DNA of 64,000 nt from Terrilactibacillus sp. S3-3 (GCA_030437565.1 CP129291.1:1736001-1800000); one strand, 5' to 3'; shown: positions 10,087-21,061, numbered from the stretch's first letter. Numbers and translations are program-made. Notes: a model not told the origin generated them from the letters alone.

Positions 10087-10846
10087 GTGGCAAAAAGAAT
10101 GAAGCCGTTCATATTCACCATCCTGCTCTTCTGCCTGTCGGTCGCGCTACTGTCCGGATGCGGGAACGATCAATCGGTTCAGGATCTTTATCCGCTGGAG
10201 TCTGTTTCAAAACATGGTTCGGAAGAGTCGATGATCTATCGGGCCAAAAATGAGACGGTACAGAGCGTCGCGAGGAAAATCAGCGAAGAAAAGAAACCTG
10301 AACAAGAGTCAAAAGAAGATAACGACAAGATGTTTCTCGTCTATTCAGATTGCCTGTATCAGCTTGAAAAAGATCAAAAAAATCCGTCGGATACACTGAT
10401 TGAAGCGAGCAACAAAGCGTTTGTAGAAAAAAATTACGGCGAGGAATTCCTCAAAGGTTATCTGCTGGCAAGCCTGCTGGATCAGTTTTTCTCTTTATCG
10501 AACGGGCAGGGCCATTACCGCGGATACAATGAGCGGGAGGCTTATCCGGCGGATCAGACGTACCGCACGCCGACCAAAAAAGAAAGAAAAGTCACGCCGC
10601 CTTTTGTTAAAGAGGGCCTCGGAAAAGTCATCAAGCGGGGAGAACAGGCCGCGGCTAGCGGCCAGCATAGCCGGCAAAAAAAAAACATCACAGAGCCGGG
10701 CGACAGGAAAGATCTATAAAAGTCATTCTTCTTATAATGGCTATCACCGAATCAAGCCGAAAACCTCTCCTTCGTTTTCACCAACGAGTCATTCGCCGCC
10801 AAGAGTAAAGTCGGGAGGATATGGAAGAATATATAAAAGGCATTGA
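10087..10846 (+). CDS. DUF4247 lipoprotein (PspA-associated), frameshifted near the C-terminus
   Basis: The protein starts MAKRMKPFIFTILLFCLSVA with a lipoprotein signal and lipobox LLSGC at about residues 22-26, so it should be anchored on the outer face of the membrane. The central part MIYRAKNETVQSVARKISEE and KMFLVYSDCLYQLEKD fits DUF4247. The frame changes near 10680 at a run of A; in the other frame the tail is rich in S, P, G and Y (HSPPRVKSGGYGRIYKRH), a typical end for this family. The GTG start at 10087 has AAGGGGG seven bases upstream. Third gene of the pspA operon; role unknown. Confidence 0.75.
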
Positions 10847-11018
10847 GCCGCCATTTTAACTTTTATTGAAAAGTTGAGGAAAAGAATGAATGAACCGAAA
10901 CCAAAGTGAATGACTTTTTATGAAAAGCCATCTTTCAATTACTTTCCGATTGTTAAGTTGTTTCATCTAGATAATAGAACGTGCGATGTAAAAACATTGA
11001 ACGAATGGGGTGAAAGGG

Positions 11019-12548
11019 ATGGGAAAACACAGGCTCTTTGCGTCGATCACGGTCGGATCGCAAAATGTCACGCTTAAGATTGCCGACATGGCAACCCTGA
11101 CCACTGTTGAAAGTGTGAAGGCCGATGTTTCAATCGGAACGGATATTTACAATCAGCAAATGATTGGTTTCAAAACCGTTGAACATACTTGCGAGGCGCT
11201 GGCGGGATTTGTGCAAATTATGAAAGAAGACGGTGTTCAGAATTACCGCGCCGTGGCAGCCAGTTCGGTTTTGGAGGCGAATAATGCGGACTATGTAAAG
11301 GAACAGATCAAGATAAAAACCGGCCTGCGCCTGGAATGGCTGTCCAATGCCGAAGAACGCTATCTGCATAATCAGGCGGTTGCTTATAAAACGGAAGGAT
11401 TCAGCCAACTGATCAAAGAGGGAACGATGCTGATTGATATCGGCTCGGGGAGCATCCAGCTGACAGTGTATAATGACGGGCAGTTTATTTTTTCACGCAA
11501 TATTAAACTGGGTCCGCTGCGCGTTCGCGAGCTGCTGGGCGATTTAGAAGAACATATGGATAATTTCGCCGATATTATGGAGGACTATATCTTAAGCAAA
11601 ATTGACAGCTACCATAAATTCGCGCCCAAGGATGTCGTCTATAAGCATTTTGTTTTAGTAGGAACGGATTTGCTCGTGTTCAAGCGCGCCTTTATGAAAT
11701 CAAGCAGTGATTTTTTTATTACTAGAGAGCATTTCGATGACCTTTATCAGCACATTCTGGACATGCCAGAGCAAGTGCTGGCCAAAAAATATCACGCTTC
11801 CTCCGATGCAGTTTCGCAGCTTTTGCCGTCGGCGATGATTTAAAAAAAAATTATTGGAGTTGACAGATGCTAAGAGTATTTTGCTCTCGGAAGCAGATTT
11901 GGCCGACGGGATACTGATACATGATGAAATGGATAAGCATAGAGTTTTTTTTATCGCTCATTCGTTCATTGATGATATTATCGTGTCGGCGCGCAACATT
12001 GCTGCCCGTTACAACAGTGATGAGGAACATATTCGAGTTGTCGAAAAAAATATGCACTGCATCTCTTTGATCGGTTAAAACCGCTCCATGGTTTGAAAAA
12101 AAGGGAACGGCTGCTCCTGCATCTGGCGGCGATCTGCAAGATACGGGCAGCTATATTGATATGAATGCGCACTATATTCATTCTTATTATATAATCCAAT
12201 CATCTGAAATCATCGGTATTTCGGATGAGGAACGCGATATTGTCGCCAATGTCGCCAGGTATCATAGCAGTGAAGTACCATCCAAAGACTGGGGGCATTT
12301 CAATCAGCTGCCCGCCGTCAGCCGGCTGGTTGTCGCAAAACTTGCCGCCCTTTTGCGGATTGCGGACGCTTTGGATGACAGTCATCAGCAAAAGGTGGAA
12401 AAAAAAAATTAATGTTTCCCTCAAACAGGACCATGTTATGATTACGGCGCATTCCGATGATGACTTATCGCTGGAAAAATGGACGTTTGAAGACAAAGCG
12501 GCTTATTTTGAAGAAGTTTACGGACTTAAGCCGGTATTGAAAGGGTAG
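11019..12548 (+). CDS. ppx: Ppx/GppA family exopolyphosphatase with C-terminal HD-like region, frameshifted
   Basis: Enzyme that removes phosphate from the ends of polyphosphate or hydrolyses pppGpp. The N-terminal actin-like ATPase domain has FASITVGSQNVTLKIADM and the phosphate-binding loop MLIDIGSGSIQLTVYNDG; the C-terminal part includes LLLHLAAICKDTGSYI and a helical domain with RIADALDDSHQQ, resembling the HD-type domain of Ppx. Frame changes occur near 11848, 12055, 12140 and 12410. The joined length is about 510 residues, as in long Ppx proteins. The start at 11019 follows GGGGTGAAAGGG. ppk begins 10 bases downstream, which supports a polyphosphate role over a pppGpp role. Confidence 0.85.
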
Positions 12549-12558
12549 GGATGGGTAG

Positions 12559-14718
12559 ATGCTGAATAATAACTTTGATAATCCTGACTATTTTATCAAT
12601 CGCGAATTGAGCTGGCTCTCGTTCAATGAACGTCCTTGAAGAAGCGCGCGACAAGGAAAATCCTTTATTGGAACGGCTTAAATTTTTGTCGATTACGGCG
12701 AGCAATCTTGATGATTTTTTTTTATGGTTCGGGTCGCTTCCTTAATGGATATGGTTAATGTCGATTATGTCAAACCGGATGCGGCCGGATTGAAACCGGA
12801 GCAGCAATTGGAACTGATCAGCGAGTCCGCCCATCGGATGATTCATCAGCAGTATACGACTTATAATCGGATGCTCAGCAAGCTGATGCGGGAAAAGCAT
12901 ATCTTTTTACTGCAAGTCGGTGATCTGACTCCGAAACAACTCGATTTCATCGATCATTATTTTAACAGCGAAATATATCCTGTCTTGACACCGCTGGCGG
13001 TCGATTCGTCACGGCCGTTCCCGCTTATTTTGAATAAAAGCATTAACATCGCAACATTGATTCATAAAGACGATCACGGTGCCAAAAAGCGGGAGTTCGC
13101 GACCATTCAAGTGCCGACCGTTTTGCCGCGAGTCGTTAAATTGCCGGATGAGCAGGGACAAAGTTTTATTTTGCTGGAAGACATCATCCGCAGACATCTG
13201 AAAAAGTTATTTGTCGGCTACGTCATTGAAGAATCGGCCTGCTACCGTGTGATTCGCGATATGGATCTGGAAGTCGATGAAGAAGAAAGCGTCGATTTGA
13301 TGAAAGAAATTAAAAAGCAGTTGCGGCTGCGTGAAAGAGGAAACGCGATTCATCTGGACGTTGAAGCAGGCATCAGCGATCGACTGGTCAAGAAGCTGAT
13401 CAAAAGGCTGGAAGTCAGTCCGGAAAACGTTTATAGCCTGAACGGGCCGATCGATTTGACCTTTTTGTCGGAACTGGTCGGCGAGCTGGATGATATGGCG
13501 GATTTGCGTGATGTCCCGCATCGCCCGTACACGCATTTCGAACTGATCGATCACTCCATATTTGACATGATCAGCAGGAAAGATATTTTTCTTCATCATC
13601 CGTATGATTCGTTTGATCCGGTGATCGAATTCACCGGCAAGCGTCGTCCGATGCCAATGTGTTGGCGATTAAAATGACGCTTTACCGGGTATCCGGCCAC
13701 TCGCCGATTATCCGCTATTTGGAACAGGCCGCCGAGAACGGCAAGCAAGTGACGGTATTAGTCGAACTAAAAGCGCGATTTGATGAGGAGAACAACATTA
13801 ACTGGGCGCAAAAGCTGGAAAAAACGGGCTGTCATGTCATCTACGGCTTGGTCGGACTGAAGACCCATTGCAAAATGACGCTCGTCGTGCGGCGGGAACA
13901 AGCGGGTATCAAACGGTACATGCATTTTGGAACGGGCAATTACAATGACATCACCGCCCGATTCTATACGGACATGGGACTTTTGACCAGCAATGCTAAA
14001 ATGGGTGTCGATGCATCCAATATATTCAATATGTTGTCCGGGTATTCGGAACCGCCATATTTTCATAAACTCGTTATTGCTCCGCTTTGGCTGCGAGGCA
14101 CGCTGTTGGAGCTGATTGATGAGGAAATCAAATGCGCGTGCTGGAAAACCGGCTTTCATTCATGCGAAAATGAATGCGTTGTCCGATGACGGCATGATTA
14201 AAGCGCTGTACCGGGCTTCGGCAGAAGGCGTTAAAATCGACCTGCTTGTCCGCGGTATCTGCTGCCTGCGGCCGGGTATTCCGGGTGTGAGCGACAACAT
14301 CACCGTCCATTCGATTGTCGGCCGCTATTTGGAACATAGCCGTATCTATCATTTTGCTGCCGGAGGAGAAAATAAAGTCTTCTTGGCCAGCGCCGATATG
14401 ATGCCGCGAAATTTGAACAGACGGGTGGAATTAATGTTTCCTGTCGAGGATGAAAAAATCAAAGCGACGATTATTGAACTGTTCGAAACCATGATGGCCG
14501 ACAACGTCAAAACACGAGTCATGGATTCTAATGGAAATTATCGGAAATTGGATCGGCGCGGGAAAGAGCTGCTGAATGTTCAGGAATACTTTGCGCAAAT
14601 GGCGGAGCAGAAAGCGATCGCCAGCGATAGATTGAGGAAAAACGATCGTTTGTGCCGGCTCGCGGCCGTGAAACCGATCTTGACGAATTGGACGGCGAAT
14701 AAAGTAAAAGCGGGCTGA
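12559..14718 (+). CDS. ppk: Polyphosphate kinase 1, frameshifted
   Basis: Makes long-chain polyphosphate from ATP at the membrane. The N-terminal motif [14 protein letters not shown], the mid region [19 protein letters not shown], and the catalytic phospholipase-D-like motifs [24 protein letters not shown] (His that is phosphorylated) and [15 protein letters not shown] (second His motif) are all present. Frames change near 12635, 12720, 13650 and 14135. The joined length of about 718 residues matches Ppk1. It is directly behind ppx, and a terminator follows at 14759, so the two form one operon. Confidence 0.92.
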
Positions 14719-14758
14719 ACCATTGACGGAGCAGAAACAGGATAAACTTTATAGATTT

Positions 14759-14793
14759 AAAGGCCGGTGACAAGAGTTGTCACCGGCCTTTTC
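14759..14793 (+). terminator. Rho-independent terminator of the ppx-ppk operon
   Basis: Arms AAAGGCCGGTGACAA and TTGTCACCGGCCTTT surround a short loop, followed by TTCG. The stem is perfect over 15 pairs and lies 40 bases after ppk. Confidence 0.85.
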
Positions 14794-14918
14794 GATTTAG
14801 CACTTTCTAAGACTCGTCAGTCTCGAAAATCGCTGCTTTCCCAAAGAATGAATCGTACTCACCGGCAGCGATCAAATAACTTCGGCATCAATAAGTGAAG
14901 CGCGGGGTCAGACGTCCT

Positions 14919-15332
14919 TTATTTTTCTTCTGAACCGAATAAGCGTTCCTTTAAACAAATAAAAAACAGGATGAGGCCGACAGCAAGGATAATATGTCCC
15001 ATTCCAGCAATACCGGAAACGGCATCGCCGACGGTCATTTTCATGACGGTCATCGTTCCATGGACAACCATCATGCCGATCGTCCAAGCTACGCCAATGT
15101 TGTATACCCAAAAAAATGCCATAAACTTGCTTTTGGATAAAGTGAATGCTTTTTCAAGCAAGATGACAATCAGAAAGAAAAACATGCCGAGAGTCAGCAA
15201 GTGCGTGTGCAGAACTGACGGCATCGTATTTCCGGTGAATCCGGTCATTTTCGTGATTTCCAGGTAATAGACGCCGGCAATAAGTCCCAATATCATATAT
15301 GTCAGTGCGGCATAATATAACTTTTTGATCAT
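14919..15332 (-). CDS. DUF2871 family membrane protein
   Basis: Intact protein of 137 residues with four hydrophobic segments, starting MIKKLYYAALTYMILGLIAG. Conserved-looking histidines sit in VLHTHLLTLGMFFF and MMVVHGTMTVMKM, and a third in GMGHIILAVGLILF, a pattern of haem- or metal-binding small membrane proteins. From memory this is DUF2871. The start at 15332 has GACGAGGAGTGGTT just upstream. It stands alone on the minus strand; its job is unknown. Confidence 0.7.
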   Translation of the reverse strand: MIKKLYYAALTYMILGLIAGVYYLEITKMTGFTGNTMPSVLHTHLLTLGMFFFLIVILLEKAFTLSKSKFMAFFWVYNIGVAWTIGMMVVHGTMTVMKMTVGDAVSGIAGMGHIILAVGLILFFICLKERLFGSEEK

Positions 15333-15728
15333 AACCACTCCTCGTCTATGAAAAATTACCCCTATCATTATATCTCTTTTTAACTGAAGCAGAATAGAAA
15401 CAATCCTGAACAAATAAAAATTCCGCGTTTGTTAGACAGATATCGTCACATTTTCGTCACTTTTCCAGAGAAGCGATCAGCTGAAGGCCGATCCCCAGCT
15501 TTCATTCAGAGGTTAATAGATTCCACTTTATCATATCTGTTTTTCCTCCAAAAAAAGAGGGCTATCCGCATATATTTTGTTCATTCCGGCAAAGGCACAA
15601 GCGGTTCGATCTTTTTTTAATAGACTAGTATTAAGCAGATGCTTTGCAGCCGTCATCTGCTGAATCAGGCTTCAAGTTTATATTTCGATGCCGATCGCGC
15701 ATTTTGAACAAGCTATAAATTGACGGAG
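15333..15728. other. Intergenic stretch without a gene
   Basis: Contains the start region of the DUF2871 gene and an inverted repeat AGCAGATG...CATCTGCT at about 15635-15662 of unknown use. No open frame here has a credible ribosome site or a family match that I can see. Confidence 0.4.
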
Positions 15729-16495
15729 ATGGTGACATTGGCTACAAAAATTTACTTAGATCCGGGTCATGGCGGCAGTGATACCGGAGCTGTAGGCAAT
15801 GGTTTATTAGAAAAAAATCTTACCCTGCAGATCGCTTTGAAAATACGGGACATTTTAAACGATGAGTACACGGGACATTCTATTAAAATGAGCCGGACGA
15901 CAGACAAATATCCGACATTGACTGAGCGGACAAATGCGGCAAATGCCTGGAACGCCGATTTTTATTTAAGCATTCATATCAATGCCGGCGGCGGCACGGG
16001 TTATGAAGACTATATTTATCCGGGTGCGGGCGAGCCGAGTGCGGCCTATCGGAATATCATTCATTCTGAAGTTGTCAAAGCAACAGCCTTCAAAGATCGC
16101 GGTAAAAAGACAAATGATCTGCATTATTGCGTGAATCAAAAATGCCGGCGCTCTTAACAGAGAATGGTTTTATCGATACGGCTGAAGATGCCAAAAAATT
16201 AAAAGATCCAACGTTTATTGAAAAAATTGCCCGCGGCCATGTGAACGGGCTGGTCAAAGCGTTCAAATTAACACAAAAATCCAAATCAAGTAGTATTTTT
16301 CTCATACGAGTAAAGGCACAGTCTCTGTATTATTATAATAAACCGGACTGGAATGCTAAAGCGGGAACCGTTCATAAAGGCGATGTCTTTACCGTTGTTC
16401 AGACGCTTACGGTTAATGGATCAAAAATGTACAAGTTGAAAAGCGGCTTGTATATGACCGCCAACACGTCATATGTCGAAGTGATCAAAAAATAA
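15729..16495 (+). CDS. N-acetylmuramoyl-L-alanine amidase (Amidase_3), frameshifted
   Basis: Zinc-dependent peptidoglycan amidase that cuts the bond between MurNAc and L-Ala. The catalytic motifs are YLDPGHGGSDTGAVGNGL (first zinc His), a Glu-containing LTERTNAAN region, FYLSIHINAGGG (second His) and MPALLTENGFIDTAEDA (catalytic Glu). The C-terminal 75 residues form a small SH3-like wall-binding domain (KAGTVHKGDVFTVVQ). The frame changes once near 16125. No signal peptide is seen, as in sporulation amidases of the CwlC/phage type that act on the mother cell wall. Start is ATG 15729 or TTG 15738; the GGAGATGG ribosome site fits the latter better. A terminator follows. Confidence 0.85.
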
Positions 16496-16546
16496 GCTCA
16501 CTTGTCTTTTCACTTCACTTTTTATGGCCTGTCCTTAGATAGGATG

Positions 16547-16576
16547 ACCCCCGCACTATTTTGGTACGGGGGTTTT
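16547..16576 (+). terminator. Rho-independent terminator after the amidase gene
   Basis: ACCCCCGCAC pairs with GTACGGGGGT and is followed by TTT. It lies 50 bases after the amidase stop. Confidence 0.75.
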
Positions 16577-16761
16577 GACAGTGTTTTAGTCCTGGTGCAA
16601 AAGAGCCCAAAAGTGGCGAAACCACCAAAAATTTTAATTGAAAGTCTTTTAAAAAAATTTGTGTAATTATATAATTATTGTAAAGCATTCTTTTATTGTG
16701 AATGCCGGTGAGGAATGGACTGCGCCAAGGTTCTCTGTAACTAGTATTGGGGGGGAAAATC

Positions 16762-18943
16762 ATGATTAAATTAACGGTCATGCATGCGCTAAACAGAAAA
16801 TTAAAAGCGCAATCTGAGCAAGTGTTTGAAGGCATATCAAAAGGGAGAAAGAAGGCGTTAGATAATTGGTTCAGGGATAAATGGATACAGCTGGAAAATA
16901 CATGCGGCATGATTAAAAGCATTGACGAGAATCATCGTCTGCTGCCGAAAGAACTGGATAGCCGGTTAAAAGAGTATGATGATTTTTGCGAATTTTTGAT
17001 ATTAAGTGATAAAGGAAACGTGCTGAAATCGACTTGCAGTCAGCATACCGGGCTGGATATGAGCCATTTGCCTAATTACCAAAAAAGCCTGAACAACGAA
17101 AAGTTCATGTATGGCCCGTATGAGATCCGCAGACACTTGATATTGATTTATCCCGCAAAAAATTTGCCGATGAAGTCACGCTGATGTTTTCGATTCCATA
17201 CATAAATGACAACGGGGATAGAAGAGTTTTTTTAGGGCGGGTGCTCAATGATGATATGAGCAATGTCATTCAGGATGAAGATACGCATGTCTATAAAGAC
17301 TCCGGAGACAACTATCTTTTCATGGTGAAAACCGATCGAAATATCCTTCCCGGTACGGCGATTTCCCGAAGCCGGTTTGAAGACAATACATTTACGATGG
17401 GAGAGAATCTGAAAGACGGTGTCAGAACGAAAAAATGGGGCATCGTGAAGATAAAGAAACATACCGAATTTGAGATAAGATTTACCGATCCTAAGACGGG
17501 TGAACTGCATCAAGGCGTGAGCCAGACGATGGAGAACGGCAGCAACCTGGATTGCTGGCCGGGTTATCCCGATTACAGACATATCATGGTCGGCGGAAAA
17601 GGCGACCTGATCCACCCTCCGCACAGCAATGAAACATGGGGGATGATGTGCGAAGGCGATATTGCGGAGATCTATAATTTTAAGAGCATCAATTTGCGAA
17701 TTCCGCTGATCATGTCGATGACGGCCGCGGCGGCGATTCTTATAAATGCTTTCGTCTATTCTTATAAACCCGATATCGGCTGGGGCAGTTCGGCAGCCAC
17801 TTGGCTGATTCTCACCATTATCAGTTATTTTGTCTCCAAAAGATTAATTGTCAAGCCGCTCAATCGAACCGTGGATATTCTTCATTTGCTGGCAGAAGGA
17901 GAAGGCGATTTGACGCGGCGGGTGGATAAGCTCTCCTATGACGAAATCGGCGAACTCTCAAGATGGTTTAATAAATTTATTAATAATCAAATGACGATGA
18001 TTAAAAGAGTAGACACCTCCACGAAGACTTCAAAAGGATCGGTGAGGGCGGTTTCCGGTCTGACAAACAGCATCGAAGCGAGTATGAAGACGGTGGCGAA
18101 GACCGTGAGCGGGTTGGTGGATCTCTCACAAAAGCAGAATGATGTCTTTCAGAATGCCAAGGCCCGCTTCAATAATATTTCCGCTTCCATTCAGGAAATG
18201 GGTGCCCTTATCCATCAGGTAACGGACAAAGTTCTGGATACAAGCGAACATGCCGCACAAGCGAACACTTTTTCGGCGAATGTCCTGACATCTATAAATG
18301 ATTTGGAAAAAAAAAAAACGATGAAGAACACATTGGACAGAATGCAGCTATTGCAAAAACATTCCCGTTCGATTACAAAAGCGGTCACAACGATCGGCGC
18401 TATCAGCGAGCAGACGCAGCTTTTGGCGCTGAACGCTACAATAGAAGCGGCGCGGGCCGGGGAAGCGGGAAAAGGATTTGGCGTTGTCGCGGCAGAAATA
18501 TCGAAGCTGGCGATCGAAACGAAAGAGGCGACGAAATCCGTGGGCGATCTTGTCGCCAACATTCAAAGGGAAACGAACCATACATTTCAAGATATTACGG
18601 TTATTGATTCCAAAGTTCAGGATTCCACGGCGGGGTTAAAAACACGATCGGTTCTTTTAAGTATATCATCGACAATATTAAGGACATCACAGAAAAGATG
18701 GAAACGCTGCTTGAAATTACAAATAAGGAGAGCAAGGATGTCGATCAAATGGTGATCAGCATCAATCAATCTGCCGATGAAATCAACCAAAGAACAGCAA
18801 AGGGGGCGACCAGCAGCGAAGAATCGATCAGTTTGCTTGAAAATGTATCGAATGAAACGATACGCTTAAAACAAATCACGGACAACCTCAAATATTCGTC
18901 CGATAACCTTCAAGAAATGGTCGGTGCTTTTAAGGTCGTCTGA
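16762..18943 (+). CDS. Methyl-accepting chemotaxis protein with N-terminal sensor lacking a preceding membrane helix, frameshifted
   Basis: Chemoreceptor of about 725 residues. The sensor (residues about 1-310) starts [20 protein letters not shown] and has a PAS/Cache-like look ([39 protein letters not shown]). Two hydrophobic segments come only afterwards ([20 protein letters not shown] and [15 protein letters not shown]), then a HAMP domain and the signalling hairpin [19 protein letters not shown]. With no N-terminal helix the sensor may stay in the cytosol. Frames change near 17123 and 18645. The start at 16762 follows a GGGGGG ribosome site. Upstream is an inverted repeat GCATTC...GAATGC at about 16685-16706. 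Confidence 0.88.
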
Positions 18944-18962
18944 CTGGGGCAGAGAAAAACAG

Positions 18963-19010
18963 CAACAAACCGTTGGGCAAAAATTGGTTATTTTGGCCAA
19001 CGGTTTGTTG
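18963..19010. terminator. Long perfect inverted repeat between convergent MCP and metA genes
   Basis: CAACAAACCGTTGG (18963-18976) pairs with CCAACGGTTTGTTG (18997-19010) over 14 bases with a 20-base loop. It lies just after the chemoreceptor stop and between convergent genes, so it is probably a transcription end, although no long T run follows directly. Confidence 0.6.
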
Positions 19011-19093
19011 TATTGCTTTCTTTTTGAAAAAAATGCATGGCACGATTATTAAAAACATAGGATTAGTAGGAAAAAAAAACGCCGATCTATCCG

Positions 19094-19114
19094 TTTTTTT
19101 TTTTTTTTTTTTTT
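19094..19114. repeat. Run of 21 T
   Basis: A mononucleotide run far longer than others in the window, located 25 bases beyond the metA stop codon in the convergent gap. On the minus strand it is a run of A. Its length is probably inaccurate in the assembly. Confidence 0.9.
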
Positions 19115-19138
19115 CAATTTCCGCTTTTTTCTCCGGAT

Positions 19139-20049
19139 TCAATCCCACTGATAAGGCGTCTCTTGATAAACGTAATAATTCAACCAGTTGGGAGTATAAT
19201 AAATGAGCGTGTGCCCGCCAGCAGTTCAACGGTTTTTGCTGAGGATCATCATTCGGGAAATAATGGACCGGCATATCCGGATTCATCCCCTTTTTACTAT
19301 CCCTTGCATATTCGATTGCCAGTGTCTCCGTATCGTATTCGAAATGCCCGGTGACCATAATCTGCCTGCCGTGATTGGCGCATAGAATAAAAGGTCCGGC
19401 CTCTTCGGACGAAGCCAGCAATTTGACTTCGGGATGGCGTGCGAGTTCTTCAAGATCGATGTCCGTATGGCGGGAATGGGGGGCCAAAAAGCGATCGTCA
19501 AAACCGCGCAGCAACTTTTCAGACCGATCAACCACATGATGAGTGAAAATGCCCGAACATTTTCGCGGCAGCTGATATTTACCAATACCGAAGTGATAGT
19601 AGAGGGCAGCTTGTGCGCCCCAGCAAATATCAACGTTGATGTGACGGAATGCTTTGTCCATTCCATAATTTCCGTCAATTCATGCCAATAATCAACGTCT
19701 TCAAATGGCAGGCGCTCAACCGGCGCTCCGGTAATGATCATACCGTCATATTTTTTTTGTGTTTTGTTTCATTAAAGCTTGTATAGAATTGATCAAGGTG
19801 AAGATGACTCGTATGTTTGGACTCATGTGTCATGGTTCTCAAGAAAGAAACATTGACTTGAATCGGTGTGTTCCCCAGTAACCTCAGCAGCTGTGCTTCA
19901 ACTTTCTGCTTTTCAGGCATCAGGTTGAGGATCAGGATATTCAGCGGGCGGATATCCTGACTTGTCGCACGGTCTTCATCCATCACAAATATATTCTCGT
20001 TTTCTAGCACTTCTCTAGCGGGAAGAAGTTTTGGAATTTTTATTGGCAA
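19139..20049 (-). CDS. metA: Homoserine O-acetyltransferase MetA, frameshifted
   Basis: Acylates homoserine in the first committed step of methionine synthesis. It begins [20 protein letters not shown] with a TTG start at 20049 (AAGGAG seven bases upstream). The catalytic Cys is in [16 protein letters not shown] and the His in [13 protein letters not shown] region; the joined C-terminus reads [16 protein letters not shown], standard for MetA. The motif GAPVE carries Glu at the position (111) that marks acetyl-CoA users, whereas enteric succinyltransferases have Gly there. Frames change near 19750, 19655 and 19190. The upstream gap of 143 bases is too short for a SAM riboswitch, unlike many Bacillus met genes. 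Confidence 0.9.
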
Positions 20050-20192
20050 AGTAGCAGCTCCTTGTCGACATTTTAGTAAACCCATTATAAACCAATTCTT
20101 GCTGTTCAACCACCCCATTTGCTCATAAAATCCTATTAAAATGCTATAATAATACTAGATATAAAAAAAAAAAATATAAAGGAAGTGATGAC

Positions 20193-20507
20193 TTGAATTG
20201 TCCGGTTTGTGAGAATGAACGTTTGAAGGAGATTGACAGGGACGGTGTGCTCATTGATATCTGTCCGAATTGCAAGGGCATTTGGCTGGACAGAGGAGAA
20301 TTGGATAAAATTATCGGGGAAGTTCGGAAAGTGAGGAAACCGTTCAATCAGTGGTACGGCGAGCATGATGACGATGACGGAAGTGATGGGGATAACCGCT
20401 ATGACAAAGGACGCCGGCATGATGACGGCGGACGGACGCCTTATGGTCAGACAAGAAAAAAGAAAAAGAAGTCGATACTCGATATGTTCGAGGACATGTT
20501 CGATTAG
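20193..20507 (+). CDS. TFIIB-type zinc-ribbon protein
   Basis: Small protein of 104 residues. Two CxxC pairs form a zinc ribbon at residues 2-30: NCPVC and DICPNCKGIWLDRGEL, the hallmark of the zf-TFIIB family. The rest is rich in D, H, R and K and ends KKKKKSILDMFEDMFD. It starts with TTG at 20193 after GGAAGTGATGAC. A TATAAT at 20145-20150 may be its -10 box. Members of this family are widespread and of unknown function; nucleic-acid binding is only a guess. Confidence 0.7.
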   Translation: MNCPVCENERLKEIDRDGVLIDICPNCKGIWLDRGELDKIIGEVRKVRKPFNQWYGEHDDDDGSDGDNRYDKGRRHDDGGRTPYGQTRKKKKKSILDMFEDMFD

Positions 20508-20535
20508 GCCAGGTTGATCGAAACGATCCGGTTAG

Positions 20536-20583
20536 CCTAAAAAAAAAAAAAAACCAATGCTTCTCTTTTTGGAGAAGCATTGG
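20536..20583 (-). terminator. Rho-independent terminator of the CotD-like gene
   Basis: CCAATGCTTCTC and GAGAAGCATTGG pair perfectly over 12 bases; on the minus strand the stem is followed by a run of about 14 T (poly-A at 20539-20553 on the plus strand). Confidence 0.85.
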
Positions 20584-20588
20584 GTCTG

Positions 20589-20800
20589 TCACCAGCCTTT
20601 TTTCTGACATTTTCCGGGACAGCCCGGGTCGACGACGACATCTCTCTTGTTTGAGATTGATAGATGTGTTGAGGAACATTGACGATGTTTTTTCTGTTGA
20701 CATGGATAATAGGATGAATGTATGGAACGTATCGAGGAATATAGGTATCATGAACGATATATTCGGGATCGCAATAAATGGGTTTGCATGGTTTAATCAT
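20589..20800 (-). CDS. cotD: CotD-like inner spore coat protein, frameshifted
   Basis: Short protein of about 70 residues starting MIKPCKPIYCDPEYIVHDTY, rich in Pro, Tyr, His and Ile, with PRYVPYIHPIIHVNRKNIVN. A frame change near 20646 restores the ending DVVVDPGCPGKCQKKGW, a Cys/Pro-rich tail typical of CotD. The ATG at 20800 has GGATGAGGTGATTTA upstream. CotD belongs to the spore inner coat and is made in the mother cell. The identification rests on composition and tail motif, so the exact coat family is moderately certain. Confidence 0.65.
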
Positions 20801-21010
20801 TAAATCACCTCATCCATTATTTATTATAGTAAATGCAAACATCCTGGAAAATGAAATAGACAAAAATCCTTAGAAAGAAGATTTGAAGGCAAATTGGTTA
20901 TCTGTTTAAGTGCGGATGAATGGGCCTTTGGGCCGGCACCTGAACGATTTTTAATTAGGAGGCCTGAGGCAACGTCTGTGTGACCCGCATCCTGTGGGCT
21001 AGAGCTAACA

Positions 21011-21061
21011 ATCAGTGGGAAATGGAAGAGACCCCCCACTGATTGAAGTTTCACTTTATTC
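21011..21061 (+). repeat. Dispersed repeat copy A with hairpin
   Basis: ATCAGTGGG (21011-21019) pairs with CCCACTGAT (21035-21043); the sequence continues GATTGAAGTTTCACTTTATT to 21060. The core GATTGAAGTTTCAC recurs inverted at 23030-23043 and again at 48267-48280, with TTATT following in all three copies after one variable base. Confidence 0.7.
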
